Shown: positions 6,817 through 14,511 of the stretch, piece after piece | Numbering within the stretch: the stretch's first letter is position 1 | Layout: every line of letters starts with the position of its first letter | The notes under the pieces: model-generated | What the model saw: the letters and a program-made list of their open reading frames with translations, nothing else | Told to the model about the DNA's origin: nothing | The model's database searches: none | NCBI GenBank assembly: GCA_029008035.1 | Contig: JAQXIY010000027.1 | Span: 1 to 33,490, forward strand | Direction: 5' to 3' | Origin: Lachnospiraceae bacterium | GTDB taxonomy: Bacteria; Bacillota; Clostridia; Lachnospirales; Lachnospiraceae | DNA: 33,490 bases | Made by a program: the position numbers and the translations under genes

Positions 6817-6942
6817 TTACTCATCATAATCATCTTCTTCCGGCCATGGATCATCATAATCCTCGGTAACTGGAATTCCTTCTGAAAAATCACCAACTCC
6901 ATCACTTTCTTCTGTCAAATAACTTCCTTCATCAATAAACAT
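6817..6942 (-). CDS. Small acidic protein, 41 aa
   Basis: The ATG at 6940-6942 follows GAGAGGAGGTAAAAAT, a strong site, and gives 41 residues. A longer frame reading back to 7008 lacks such support and overlaps the upstream zinc-ribbon gene. The product is strikingly acidic, starting MFIDEGSYLTEESDG and ending in DYDDPWPEEDDYDE. It is probably unstructured, with no membrane segment or cysteine. The DPW motif recurs in the 23-aa peptide encoded downstream. The composition suits a charge-based binding partner or inhibitor (for example a nucleic-acid mimic), but this is speculation. Confidence 0.65.
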   Translation of the reverse strand: MFIDEGSYLTEESDGVGDFSEGIPVTEDYDDPWPEEDDYDE

Positions 6943-6961
6943 ATTTTTACCTCCTCTCTTA

Positions 6962-7099
6962 CTATTCATCAATTTGCAAACCACAACACAAGCACTTCCA
7001 TCCACCATTTGTTCCTTGCCATTCAGACCAAATCATTCTCACACTACATTTTGGACACGTTGAAATATGTGGTTCACCATTAAAGTATTTACGTTTCAC
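6962..7099 (-). CDS. Small zinc-ribbon protein, 45 aa, GTG start
   Basis: AAAGGGGGATTAT precedes a GTG start and a 45-codon frame that ends with TAG 19 bases before the next tiny gene. The product starts basic (KRKYFNGEPH). It has TCPKC at residues 14-18 and KCLCCG at 35-40, giving two CxxC pairs separated by a Trp-rich linker (MIWSEWQGTNGGW), a zinc-ribbon arrangement. It is the first gene of the minus-strand cassette and could be a DNA- or RNA-binding component. The non-ATG start is chosen because no ATG lies in frame upstream and the ribosome site fits. Confidence 0.65.
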   Translation of the reverse strand: MKRKYFNGEPHISTCPKCSVRMIWSEWQGTNGGWKCLCCGLQIDE

Positions 7100-7158
7100 A
7101 TAATCCCCCTTTCTTTTATATTAAGGACTATATCATATGATAGTTAATGCGGTCGACC

Positions 7159-7164
7159 ATTATA
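7159..7164 (-). promoter_or_regulatory. Candidate -10 box for the tiny-gene operon
   Basis: TATAAT occurs on the minus strand about 60 bases before the GTG of the first tiny gene. No convincing -35 box sits 16-18 bases upstream (the region is A/T only). A GGTCGACC palindrome lies directly downstream at 7151-7158. The whole 7100-7270 interval is extremely AT-rich and separates two divergent units. Several other TATA-like hexamers exist there, so this choice is weak. Confidence 0.35.
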
Positions 7165-7243
7165 TTTGTATATAATTTTTATATTTTTTTATATAATCAT
7201 ATAAATTATTTATTTTTATATAACTTTTTCAAAGTAGACATGC

Positions 7244-7249
7244 TATAAT
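7244..7249 (+). promoter_or_regulatory. -10 box of the Sel1-like gene
   Basis: A perfect TATAAT is located 22 bases before the start codon, preceded by CAAAGTAGACATGC and an AT-rich stretch. The -35 region is poor (ACTTTT-like). AAAGGATAAGACT supplies the ribosome site. Confidence 0.5.
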
Positions 7250-7270
7250 ATAAATAAAAAGGATAAGACT

Positions 7271-8980
7271 ATGAAAAACGAGAACACTAAAACACCAACA
7301 AATAATTCTTCAAATCTAGCAGCCCTCTATAAATTTCTAAAACCAACAATTTTTAATAATCAGGTAATTTTTTATAACCTTTTATTTACTATTTATAGGG
7401 ATTTGGATGTGGAATACCTAAACGAATTAAGAAATAAGATAGATTTATTCTTTTTAAACAAAGAGAAAAACGATTTTCAAGACGCTGAACTAACTAAGGA
7501 TTTTTATCGAAGGATGTTAAACCTATTCCACTCAGAGATTTCTAAATATTATCCTAATACAAAAACAAACACCGTTACTACAACAAGTGCTCGCGTAAAT
7601 ATAAGTAATTTAATAAATAAAAAAGATGCATCCGCTATTCCAAAATATTGGCGAGCAAAATATTTGAATTTAGATAATATAGATAACTATAAGAATAAAC
7701 TGGATATAGTTCTAAAATACTATTTGCTTGCTTTTAACAGAGATTCAATTGACATGATAAATACTACGGATTTTTCCACTTTTATACTATCTACTGAAAC
7801 ACTTTCAGCTCTTTCTACAAAAACAAAAGATAATGCAATCTCACTACAAGACATAAATACTTTAGATCGTATAGAATCTATTGAACAATTGGAGTCTATA
7901 ATCATAAATCAAATCAACCTACAATGTAAAACACAGAATATCGCACCACTTCATTCTCAAATGGAAGAGTATCAAAAACATGTTGAATGTTATGGTGATA
8001 AAAATCTTAATAAATTTTATACATTGCAACGCTATGCCGAAAAAAATATCTATGCCTCATATAAATTAGGCGACTTGTACTATTACGGCTCTGAATTTTA
8101 TACTGAAGAACGGCAAAATAAAATTGTTATAGAACCCGATATCCAAAAAGCCAAATATTACTATTCAAAATGTGCCAAAGAACCAACTATATTAGCTCCA
8201 GGGTGTTGGTCATTAGGTTTTATCCTTTTTGAAGAAGCCAAAAAAACACACTCCGAAAAACTATTTGCTGAAGCAAGAAAATATTTAGAGTTATGCGAAG
8301 ATTATTCACCTGCTTTACAAAGCCTAGGTAAACTAGAACTTTATTTAGCAGAATCTATGCATAGTTCAACACCGTTTTCTCAATTGAATGAAAAAGAACA
8401 AGAGGATTGTTTACTTCACTACATTTCATTTATAAAATACTGTTTTTCGGCCTGTCATGGTGATTGGGTATACAGTTTTAATACCTTATATAATTTTTAT
8501 ACAAACCCTAAATATAACGAAATTAAGGACGCTTTGAAAAAAAGAGACAAACAACTTGGAACTAAAGATTATATAGACCTTAAACCTCAGTTTTTACTCG
8601 AAGAAGCTGTCAAAAGGGAAAACCCGTGGGCAAAAGAAACTCTTGCCATGCAGTACATACGAGACTATATTTTGAAAAACAACTATAGTCCAACGGATGA
8701 TCCAGATGAACTATTAATTCTTTTAAAACAAGGGAAATATACCCTAAAGAACACTCCTATAAAGCCAAAAAGTATTCTCCCCAAAGAATTATTTAAGGCA
8801 AAAAAATTACTAAAAGAGCTTAATAAACTTAACTACGATAGAGCTACATATCATTTAGCAATAAATTTTTACTATGATACGCCAAATCTAAGCATTTTAC
8901 TAGAAAAAGCAGCCAAACAAGGACATGCACAAGCAATGAATGCCTTAAACGAATTAAAACTTTCCCTAGAATATGAATAA
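7271..8980 (+). CDS. Sel1/TPR-like repeat protein, 569 aa
   Basis: A soluble helical protein without a signal peptide. Sel1-type helical pairs are visible at KLGDLYYYGSE (about residue 266), IQKAKYYYSKCAKEP, ALQSLGKLELYLAES, AKETLAMQYI, ATYHLAINFYYDTPN, and most clearly the C-terminal LLEKAAKQGHAQAMNALNEL. Sel1 repeats are alpha/alpha solenoids used as scaffolds for protein complexes. The N-terminal ~200 residues are Asn/Lys-rich, without a recognised domain. It is transcribed divergently from the cassette, shares its AT-rich composition and intergenic region, and ends in its own terminator. A scaffold or regulator for the minus-strand cassette is a reasonable inference. Confidence 0.72.
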   Translation: MKNENTKTPTNNSSNLAALYKFLKPTIFNNQVIFYNLLFTIYRDLDVEYLNELRNKIDLFFLNKEKNDFQDAELTKDFYRRMLNLFHSEISKYYPNTKTNTVTTTSARVNISNLINKKDASAIPKYWRAKYLNLDNIDNYKNKLDIVLKYYLLAFNRDSIDMINTTDFSTFILSTETLSALSTKTKDNAISLQDINTLDRIESIEQLESIIINQINLQCKTQNIAPLHSQMEEYQKHVECYGDKNLNKFYTLQRYAEKNIYASYKLGDLYYYGSEFYTEERQNKIVIEPDIQKAKYYYSKCAKEPTILAPGCWSLGFILFEEAKKTHSEKLFAEARKYLELCEDYSPALQSLGKLELYLAESMHSSTPFSQLNEKEQEDCLLHYISFIKYCFSACHGDWVYSFNTLYNFYTNPKYNEIKDALKKRDKQLGTKDYIDLKPQFLLEEAVKRENPWAKETLAMQYIRDYILKNNYSPTDDPDELLILLKQGKYTLKNTPIKPKSILPKELFKAKKLLKELNKLNYDRATYHLAINFYYDTPNLSILLEKAAKQGHAQAMNALNELKLSLEYE

Positions 8981-8986
8981 TACCCT

Positions 8987-9012
8987 CCCCTTACAATCAT
9001 CTTTGTAAGGGG
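8987..9012 (+). terminator. Terminator hairpin after the Sel1-like gene
   Basis: CCCCTTACAA and TTGTAAGGGG form a perfect 10-bp stem with a 6-base loop, starting six bases after the stop codon. The following bases, AAATTATTTC, are only moderately T-rich. Confidence 0.65.
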
Positions 9013-9126
9013 AAATTATTTCATTGCATCCCTTTTCCTTTAATTATATTTTGCAGCACTATACAAGTTGCCACAACGCTGTATTTTCATCTTATCCCTT
9101 CTATAATCTGTAAAATAACGTAACAG

Positions 9127-9158
9127 AAAAGGGACAATCCCATAAAAAACATTGTCCC
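9127..9158 (-). terminator. Terminator of the hisA-hemZ operon
   Basis: On the minus strand GGGACAAT and ATTGTCCC form an 8-bp stem with a 12-base loop, followed directly by TTTT. It lies about 35 bases after the hemZ stop. Between it and the Sel1-gene terminator (9013-9126) I see no gene. Confidence 0.65.
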
Positions 9159-9192
9159 CATATCATTAATAATATTAAATCGAACGTAAACC

Positions 9193-10674
9193 TTATAATT
9201 GTTTTTTTACCATATCATTTGCTAAAAATTCCCCTATTGCCTTTCTCTTCCGCTCAATCATCTCATCCAGACGTTCCAGATACACACCCACATCCTTCAC
9301 GTTCTCCGTGCGCTCTACCCTCTCACCGTGGTCCATCACGTACTTAGATGCGGCTCCGGCACCCAGGGCGATGATACTTTGGCGCTCCTCCATAATCAAG
9401 ATGTTATACAAGCCTTCCTTGCCCGCCTTGGCATATCCGATATTCTCCAGATTCCCTGTCATATTCTTCTGGCGATACAGATAATAGGGGCTCATGCCCA
9501 TGGCTTTTGCCGTATCTGCTGCCAGCTCAATGTGGGCCTCGGAATTTTCCATCACATAGTCCTGATACTTGTCCCATTCCAGATTCAGCCTTGCGGAACG
9601 CTTCAGGGCCAGGGAATGCACTGTCAGGTTGTCCGGATCCAGTTTCTGAATCTCCTCTAAGGTGTAAGCCACATCCTCAAGACTCTCTCCCGGAAGTCCC
9701 ACAATCAAATCCGTATTGATGCAGGAGATTCCCACACGCCGGGCCATAGCAAAGCTTTCCCGAATCTGCTCTACAGTGTGATGGCGTCCAATCAAATCCA
9801 GAGTCTTCTGGTTCATGGTCTGAGGATTGATGGAAATCCGCTCAATGCCATGGTTATGAATCACCTGTAACTTCTCTTCCGTAATGCTGTCCGGCCGTCC
9901 TGCCTCCACCGTAAACTCCATCAGGTGAGACAAGTCTAATGTGTTCTCAATCTTCGTCAGTAGTCTATCGATCTGCTCTGCTGTCAGGCTGGTAGGGGTT
10001 CCTCCCCCAATATAGATGGTGTGCAATGGTCTGTGGGAGAGATTCTCTGCCACAAAATCTATCTCTTTAAACACGCCCTCCAGATACTCATCTGCCCTGT
10101 CCTTCCAAATACCAATGGGATAAGAGGTGAAGGAGCAATACAGACAGGTGCTTGGGCAAAAAGGTATTCCAATGTACAGGCTATATCCCGCCTCATAGTC
10201 GAATTTCTTGAGTAGCCCATACTCCGCTTTTGCCACTTGAAGAGCCAACTCTGCCTTTTCTCGGGAAATGTCATAGGTATCCCTCATATATTGATAAATC
10301 TCGGTCTCGCCCTTCCCCTGTTCCAAAAGCTTCAAAGGAATTTTGGTAGGACGAATCCCTGTCAGGGTTCCCCAGGGCAGTGTTCTTCCCGTCTGTTCCT
10401 TCAAAAGCGAGTAAAGCATTAATTTGAGGTTATTCTTTGTCTCCTTGCGATTGGAATAGTCGTTATCCTGACGATAGGAAATTTTCTCCTGTCCCCGGAT
10501 ATATTCCATGACAATCTCCAAATCAGTATATGTTATCACAAGGCGAAAGAGCATATCCTCCAAAATTTCCCTATCATCAGTAAAGACCTTTATCTCCTCC
10601 CGGGGATAAAAGGCCTTAATCAAAGAATAAATATCATATTCAAAATTATCTTGGTTCAGTTCTACTACTATCAT
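9193..10674 (-). CDS. hemZ: Coproporphyrinogen dehydrogenase HemZ-type radical SAM protein
   Basis: The 493-residue protein has the radical SAM motif CPSTCLYC (C173, C177, C180), followed by the SAM-binding GGGTPTSL (223-230) and DLIVGLPGESLEDV. The long N-terminal domain with LPWGTLTGIRPTKI is typical of the HemZ branch, which separates it from shorter HemN/HemW proteins. The family name implies oxygen-independent oxidation of coproporphyrinogen III. The window has no other heme genes, so a HemW-like or different role is possible. The gene starts eight bases behind the MBL hydrolase gene and is the last in the operon. Confidence 0.88.
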   Translation of the reverse strand: MIVVELNQDNFEYDIYSLIKAFYPREEIKVFTDDREILEDMLFRLVITYTDLEIVMEYIRGQEKISYRQDNDYSNRKETKNNLKLMLYSLLKEQTGRTLPWGTLTGIRPTKIPLKLLEQGKGETEIYQYMRDTYDISREKAELALQVAKAEYGLLKKFDYEAGYSLYIGIPFCPSTCLYCSFTSYPIGIWKDRADEYLEGVFKEIDFVAENLSHRPLHTIYIGGGTPTSLTAEQIDRLLTKIENTLDLSHLMEFTVEAGRPDSITEEKLQVIHNHGIERISINPQTMNQKTLDLIGRHHTVEQIRESFAMARRVGISCINTDLIVGLPGESLEDVAYTLEEIQKLDPDNLTVHSLALKRSARLNLEWDKYQDYVMENSEAHIELAADTAKAMGMSPYYLYRQKNMTGNLENIGYAKAGKEGLYNILIMEERQSIIALGAGAASKYVMDHGERVERTENVKDVGVYLERLDEMIERKRKAIGEFLANDMVKKQL

Positions 10675-10682
10675 ATTCTGTC

Positions 10683-11318
10683 CTATAAAAATGGATTGTA
10701 CATCCGTTCCTGTTCTATGGTGGTGCGGGCGTCATGTCCCGGAAGAACCAGCGTATTCTCCGGCAACACCATCAGCTTCTCTCTCACGCTATTCACAAGT
10801 GTTGCTGCACTTCCTCCGGGGAAGTCCGTTCTTCCGATGGAACCGCAGAAAAGGGAATCCCCGGAAAAAACCACATCTTCCCTTGGAATGTAATAGCAAC
10901 ATCCCCCTGCTGTATGTCCCGGGGTAAATAAAGTCCTGATATGAAAACCGGCCAAGTCAAACTCCTGCTCATCCCGCAAAAATTCATCAGCGTGGTATAC
11001 CTTGGGGTTTCCTATCATATTTCCTGACAAATTCACCATAGGATTCTCCAAGGTGTCCTGCTCTGCCTGATGGACAAAAATCGGAATGTTGTATTCCTTT
11101 GCCAATTCCTCTGCAGCACCGGCATGGTCAAAATGTCCATGGGTTAAAAGAATCCCCACCGGCGTCACCCCCAGCTTTGTCATCTGCTGAGACAATCCTT
11201 TTGCATCGTCTCCCGGGTCCACCACAAAGGCCTCCTTGGTGTCCTGATGAATCCCAAGGTAGCAATTGGTAGCCACCGGTCCCACCACAAATTGTTCTAT
11301 CTTCATCTTGTCTGTCAT
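10683..11318 (-). CDS. MBL-fold metallo-hydrolase (glyoxalase II-like)
   Basis: The 211-residue protein carries the metallo-beta-lactamase signature THGHFDHAG (about residues 59-67) for two metal ions. Further ligands are in FTPGHTAGG and in VVFSGDSLFCGSIGRTDFPGG, and a final histidine is in VLPGHD. The length and the short form without a C-terminal substrate domain fit the GloB-like hydrolases common in Clostridia. A true glutathione substrate is unlikely in this lineage, so the thioester or other substrate is unknown. It sits between rel and hemZ with gaps of 13 and 8 bases, and this rel neighbourhood is frequent in Firmicutes. Confidence 0.88.
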   Translation of the reverse strand: MTDKMKIEQFVVGPVATNCYLGIHQDTKEAFVVDPGDDAKGLSQQMTKLGVTPVGILLTHGHFDHAGAAEELAKEYNIPIFVHQAEQDTLENPMVNLSGNMIGNPKVYHADEFLRDEQEFDLAGFHIRTLFTPGHTAGGCCYYIPREDVVFSGDSLFCGSIGRTDFPGGSAATLVNSVREKLMVLPENTLVLPGHDARTTIEQERMYNPFL

Positions 11319-11331
11319 AACGAAAACCTAC

Positions 11332-13650
11332 CTAACCTGTTGTTCTCTCCACGTCAATGACACTCTCAATTTGGCGCAGTTTGTCAATCAATCCTCGAAG
11401 TTCATTCTTGCTCTTTGTTCCGAAGGTCACCACAATGGTGGCGATGCCCTGCTTGTTGGTGGTGGAATGGATGGAGTTAATATCAATGTCCCTCTCCGTG
11501 AAAATCTTGGAAACATCCACCAGCAGTCCTGTTCTGTTATTGCCGTAGATATGAACCTCAGTGAGATACAATTCTCCACTGCTCTGCTCAATCACATCCG
11601 GCTGCCACTCTGCCTCAATCAGTCTGACACGTTCCATATCGGGAAGATTCAGTACATTAATGCAGTCGGTTCTGTGAATGGAAACCCCTCGCCCTCTTGT
11701 GACAAAGCCCACAATCTCATCGCCGGGAACAGGGCTGCAACATTTGGAAAAACGCACAGAAACATCGTAAAGCCCCTTGACGGTTATACCACTCTTGGAA
11801 CGCCTCGGTGCCTGTTTCTCCTTGTTATTGCCGGATTCATTCTCCTGATGTTCCGCCAAAATCTCCTCGTCGGTCACCAGAACCGGATGATCCTTTTTGT
11901 ATTCTTCATACATTCGGTTGACAATCTGTCCCTCTTTCAGTCCACCGTGACCGATAGCCGCCAGACAGTCATCCCAACTGTGAAATCCGTATTTGCGCAA
12001 AATCTTTTCCTGATACTCCGGTCGGTTGATATCGGAAAAGTTAATTGCCTTTGCCTTGGCAGATGCCATCATCAATTCTTTACCCTTGATGATGTTTTCT
12101 TCTTTGAACTCATTGCGGAACCACTGATTGATCTTGTTCTTTGCCTGAGTACTCTTTACCACGTTCAGCCAATCCCGGCTGGGGCCCCTGGAGTTCTGGG
12201 AAGTCAGCACCTCAATCCGGTCTCCGTTTTGGATGACATAATCAATGGGTACCAACTTGCCATTGACCTTGGCTCCCACCATGCGGTTTCCCACGGCGGA
12301 GTGAATGCTGTAGGCAAAGTCAATGGGAGTGGAGCCATTAGGTAAATTCTTTACGTCTCCGGAAGGGGTAAAGCAAAATACCATGTCAGAAAACAAGTTC
12401 AAATCGCTCTTCAGCAGATTCATAAATTCCTTGTTGTCGGACATGTCCTGCTGCCACTCCAAAATCTGACGAAGCCAGCTCAACTTCTCCTCTTCCTTGT
12501 TAATAGTGGCACCCTCACCACTCTCTTTATATTTCCAATGAGCCGCAATACCGTACTCAGAGGTTCTGTGCATATCATAGGTGCGAATCTGAATCTCAAA
12601 AGGCATACCGGTAGGGCCAATCAAAGTTGTGTGAAGAGACTGATACATATTTGGCTTTGGCATAGCAATGTAGTCCTTGAATCGTCCGGGAATCGGTGTG
12701 TACATCTCATGAATCACGCCCAATGCCGCATAGCAATCCTTTACCGTCTCTACAATAATGCGAATAGCAAACAAATCATATATCTGATCCAAGGTCTTGT
12801 GCTGGTTCACCATCTTGCGGTAAATGCTGAAAAAGTGTTTTGCACGCCCTTCGATATCTGCCTTGATTCCCGCATTGGTGATATGTTCCCTAACTTCAGC
12901 AACCAGTCCAGCCACGTACTCCTCACGTTGTTGCTTTCGCAGAGCAACCTTTTCCACCAAATCATAGTAAGCTTCTGTCTCCAGATACTTCAGGGACAAA
13001 TCATCCAGTTCCACCTTAATCTTGGAAATACCCAACCGTTGCGCCAAAGGAGCATAAATCTCCATGGTCTCTCTGGCCTTTTCCTTTTGCTTCTCCGGGC
13101 GCATATACTTGAGAGTGCGCATATTGTGCAACCGGTCTGCCAGCTTAATCAGAATGACACGGATATCTTTGGCCATGGCAAGAAACATCTTACGGAGATT
13201 CTCGGCCTGCACCTCCACCTTATCGGCATCGTAAGACAACTGACCCAATTTGGTAACGCCATCTACCAGCAGGGCAACTTCCTCAGAAAACTCTGACGCA
13301 ATCTCCTCTGTGGTAAGCACCGTGTCCTCCACCACATCATGAAGCAGTCCTGCCACAATGGTCTCCTTATCAAGTTCCAAATCCGCCAAAATAATGGCCA
13401 CGCAAAGGGGATGAATGATGTAGGGTTCCCCGGATTTACGGCACTGTCCCTGGTGAGCTTCGTTGGCAATATCGTATGCCTTTTTGATCATAGAGATATC
13501 CGCATTGGGATGGTATTTACGAATCCTTTCTACCAGTTCCCGATAGAGTTCTTCCGGCTCCACGAAATCAGAAGTGGCAATGACGCCATTGTTCTCCTGT
13601 TCCACTCTGCGTTCAAATTTTTCTAATTCGTCAACGGAAAAATCTGCCAT
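11332..13650 (-). CDS. relA: Bifunctional (p)ppGpp synthetase/hydrolase Rel
   Basis: The 772-residue length is standard for long RSH proteins. The hydrolase domain has IIHPLCVAIIL and LLHDVVEDT (His104-Asp105, ED pair at 108-109), an intact HD metal site. The synthetase domain includes FKDYIAMPKPNMYQSLHTT. A TGS domain follows (FCFTPSGDVKNLPNGSTPIDFAYSIH). Cys-containing RFSKCCSPVPGDEIVGF and a C-terminal ACT domain (VHIYGNNRTGLLVDVSKIF) complete it. It makes and degrades the stringent-response alarmone and is regulated by ribosome binding through the C-terminal domains. It starts 17 bases behind the acetyltransferase gene. Naming as relA or rel is a convention; the protein is the bifunctional type. 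Confidence 0.95.
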   Translation of the reverse strand: MADFSVDELEKFERRVEQENNGVIATSDFVEPEELYRELVERIRKYHPNADISMIKKAYDIANEAHQGQCRKSGEPYIIHPLCVAIILADLELDKETIVAGLLHDVVEDTVLTTEEIASEFSEEVALLVDGVTKLGQLSYDADKVEVQAENLRKMFLAMAKDIRVILIKLADRLHNMRTLKYMRPEKQKEKARETMEIYAPLAQRLGISKIKVELDDLSLKYLETEAYYDLVEKVALRKQQREEYVAGLVAEVREHITNAGIKADIEGRAKHFFSIYRKMVNQHKTLDQIYDLFAIRIIVETVKDCYAALGVIHEMYTPIPGRFKDYIAMPKPNMYQSLHTTLIGPTGMPFEIQIRTYDMHRTSEYGIAAHWKYKESGEGATINKEEEKLSWLRQILEWQQDMSDNKEFMNLLKSDLNLFSDMVFCFTPSGDVKNLPNGSTPIDFAYSIHSAVGNRMVGAKVNGKLVPIDYVIQNGDRIEVLTSQNSRGPSRDWLNVVKSTQAKNKINQWFRNEFKEENIIKGKELMMASAKAKAINFSDINRPEYQEKILRKYGFHSWDDCLAAIGHGGLKEGQIVNRMYEEYKKDHPVLVTDEEILAEHQENESGNNKEKQAPRRSKSGITVKGLYDVSVRFSKCCSPVPGDEIVGFVTRGRGVSIHRTDCINVLNLPDMERVRLIEAEWQPDVIEQSSGELYLTEVHIYGNNRTGLLVDVSKIFTERDIDINSIHSTTNKQGIATIVVTFGTKSKNELRGLIDKLRQIESVIDVERTTG

Positions 13651-13667
13651 TGGCTTCTATCCCCTTT

Positions 13668-14510
13668 CTATAGGTCGTAAGAGAAAATCCACTCTTCACC
13701 TTTTTCTCGAATGGTAAATCCTAATTTGTCAAGCAATCCGCAAGATGCCGCATTCTCCGGCGACACTCGACAGAGAACCCTCTGAACATTCAGTTCATCT
13801 CTGGCGTATGTCAAAAGTGCCTGACAAACCTCTGTGGCGTATCCCCGGTGCCACAGGTCCGGGTCAATGAGATATCCCATCTCCACTTCCCCTTCCCGGC
13901 AATAGTCGCGATACTCAAATCCTGCCCGCCCCACCAGACGGCCCGTTTCTTTATCCAGAACCAACCACATGCCAAATCCATAAAATCCGTAGATCTTGTC
14001 AATGTAGTTCTGTTGATACTGCCGTTCCTGTTCCGGCGCATACAAGGGCTCCACAAAATCAGTGACATGAGGTTTGTCATACAGAGCCCTCAGTTTATCT
14101 AAATCCTCTAAGGACAATTCCCGCACCAAAAGGCGTTTTGTCTCTAAAATATCCCAAGGCAAGTTGTGCCATCTGCGAAAAATGCGAACCAAATCCTTAT
14201 AAGAAATCTCGTCCAGCCCCAGCACAATGTATGGTGCTTTCATCAATTCCTGCTTGTCTGCCTCGAATCCCACTACGGAAATCCCTAGCCCCTGCATCTG
14301 TGCTGCCAGATCCGGAGAGGTGGTAATGCAAATACTCTCCTGCACATTGGCGTTACAAAAGAGTTCCGCCACATTGTTTTTTTCCAAATAAATCGTCTCT
14401 TGAAAGGACTGTTCCAGCCCCTTGAGATATCCCATCTGTCTCTTGTAATTCTCCCCGGTAAACTTCTCCGGTTCCAAATAGCAAATCAATATCCTTGGTC
14501 TCATACCCAT
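13668..14510 (-). CDS. GNAT-family N-acetyltransferase with extra N-terminal domain
   Basis: Residues from about 118 on (LETKRLLVRELSLEDLDKLR) form a RimJ/RimL-like GNAT domain. It contains VEMGYLIDPDLWHRGYATEV, the acetyl-CoA-binding loop (here W-HRGYAT), and SCGLLDKLGF. The 115 N-terminal residues are not part of the GNAT fold. ICITTSPDLAAQMQGLGISV and VLGLDEISYKDLVRIF resemble a degenerate HAD-like phosphatase domain lacking the catalytic DxD. The ATG is one base behind the dapL stop, so it is translationally coupled. The substrate cannot be predicted; relatives acetylate ribosomal-protein or other N-termini. Confidence 0.82.
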   Translation of the reverse strand: MGMRPRILICYLEPEKFTGENYKRQMGYLKGLEQSFQETIYLEKNNVAELFCNANVQESICITTSPDLAAQMQGLGISVVGFEADKQELMKAPYIVLGLDEISYKDLVRIFRRWHNLPWDILETKRLLVRELSLEDLDKLRALYDKPHVTDFVEPLYAPEQERQYQQNYIDKIYGFYGFGMWLVLDKETGRLVGRAGFEYRDYCREGEVEMGYLIDPDLWHRGYATEVCQALLTYARDELNVQRVLCRVSPENAASCGLLDKLGFTIREKGEEWIFSYDL

Positions 14511-14511
14511 T

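Noticed and set aside
6817-7008. 63-codon version of the small acidic protein
   Set aside because: The extra 22 codons overlap the upstream zinc-ribbon gene in another frame. The strong GAGAGGAGG site selects the ATG at 6940-6942.
2075-8980. A complete integrative conjugative element
   Set aside because: No relaxase, VirB4, VirB6, integrase or origin of transfer could be found; only the VirD4-like ATPase points that way.
11266-12345. Long plus-strand open frame of 359 codons opposite rel
   Set aside because: It is an antisense shadow of the conserved rel coding region, with no ribosome site and a composition typical of a reversed frame.
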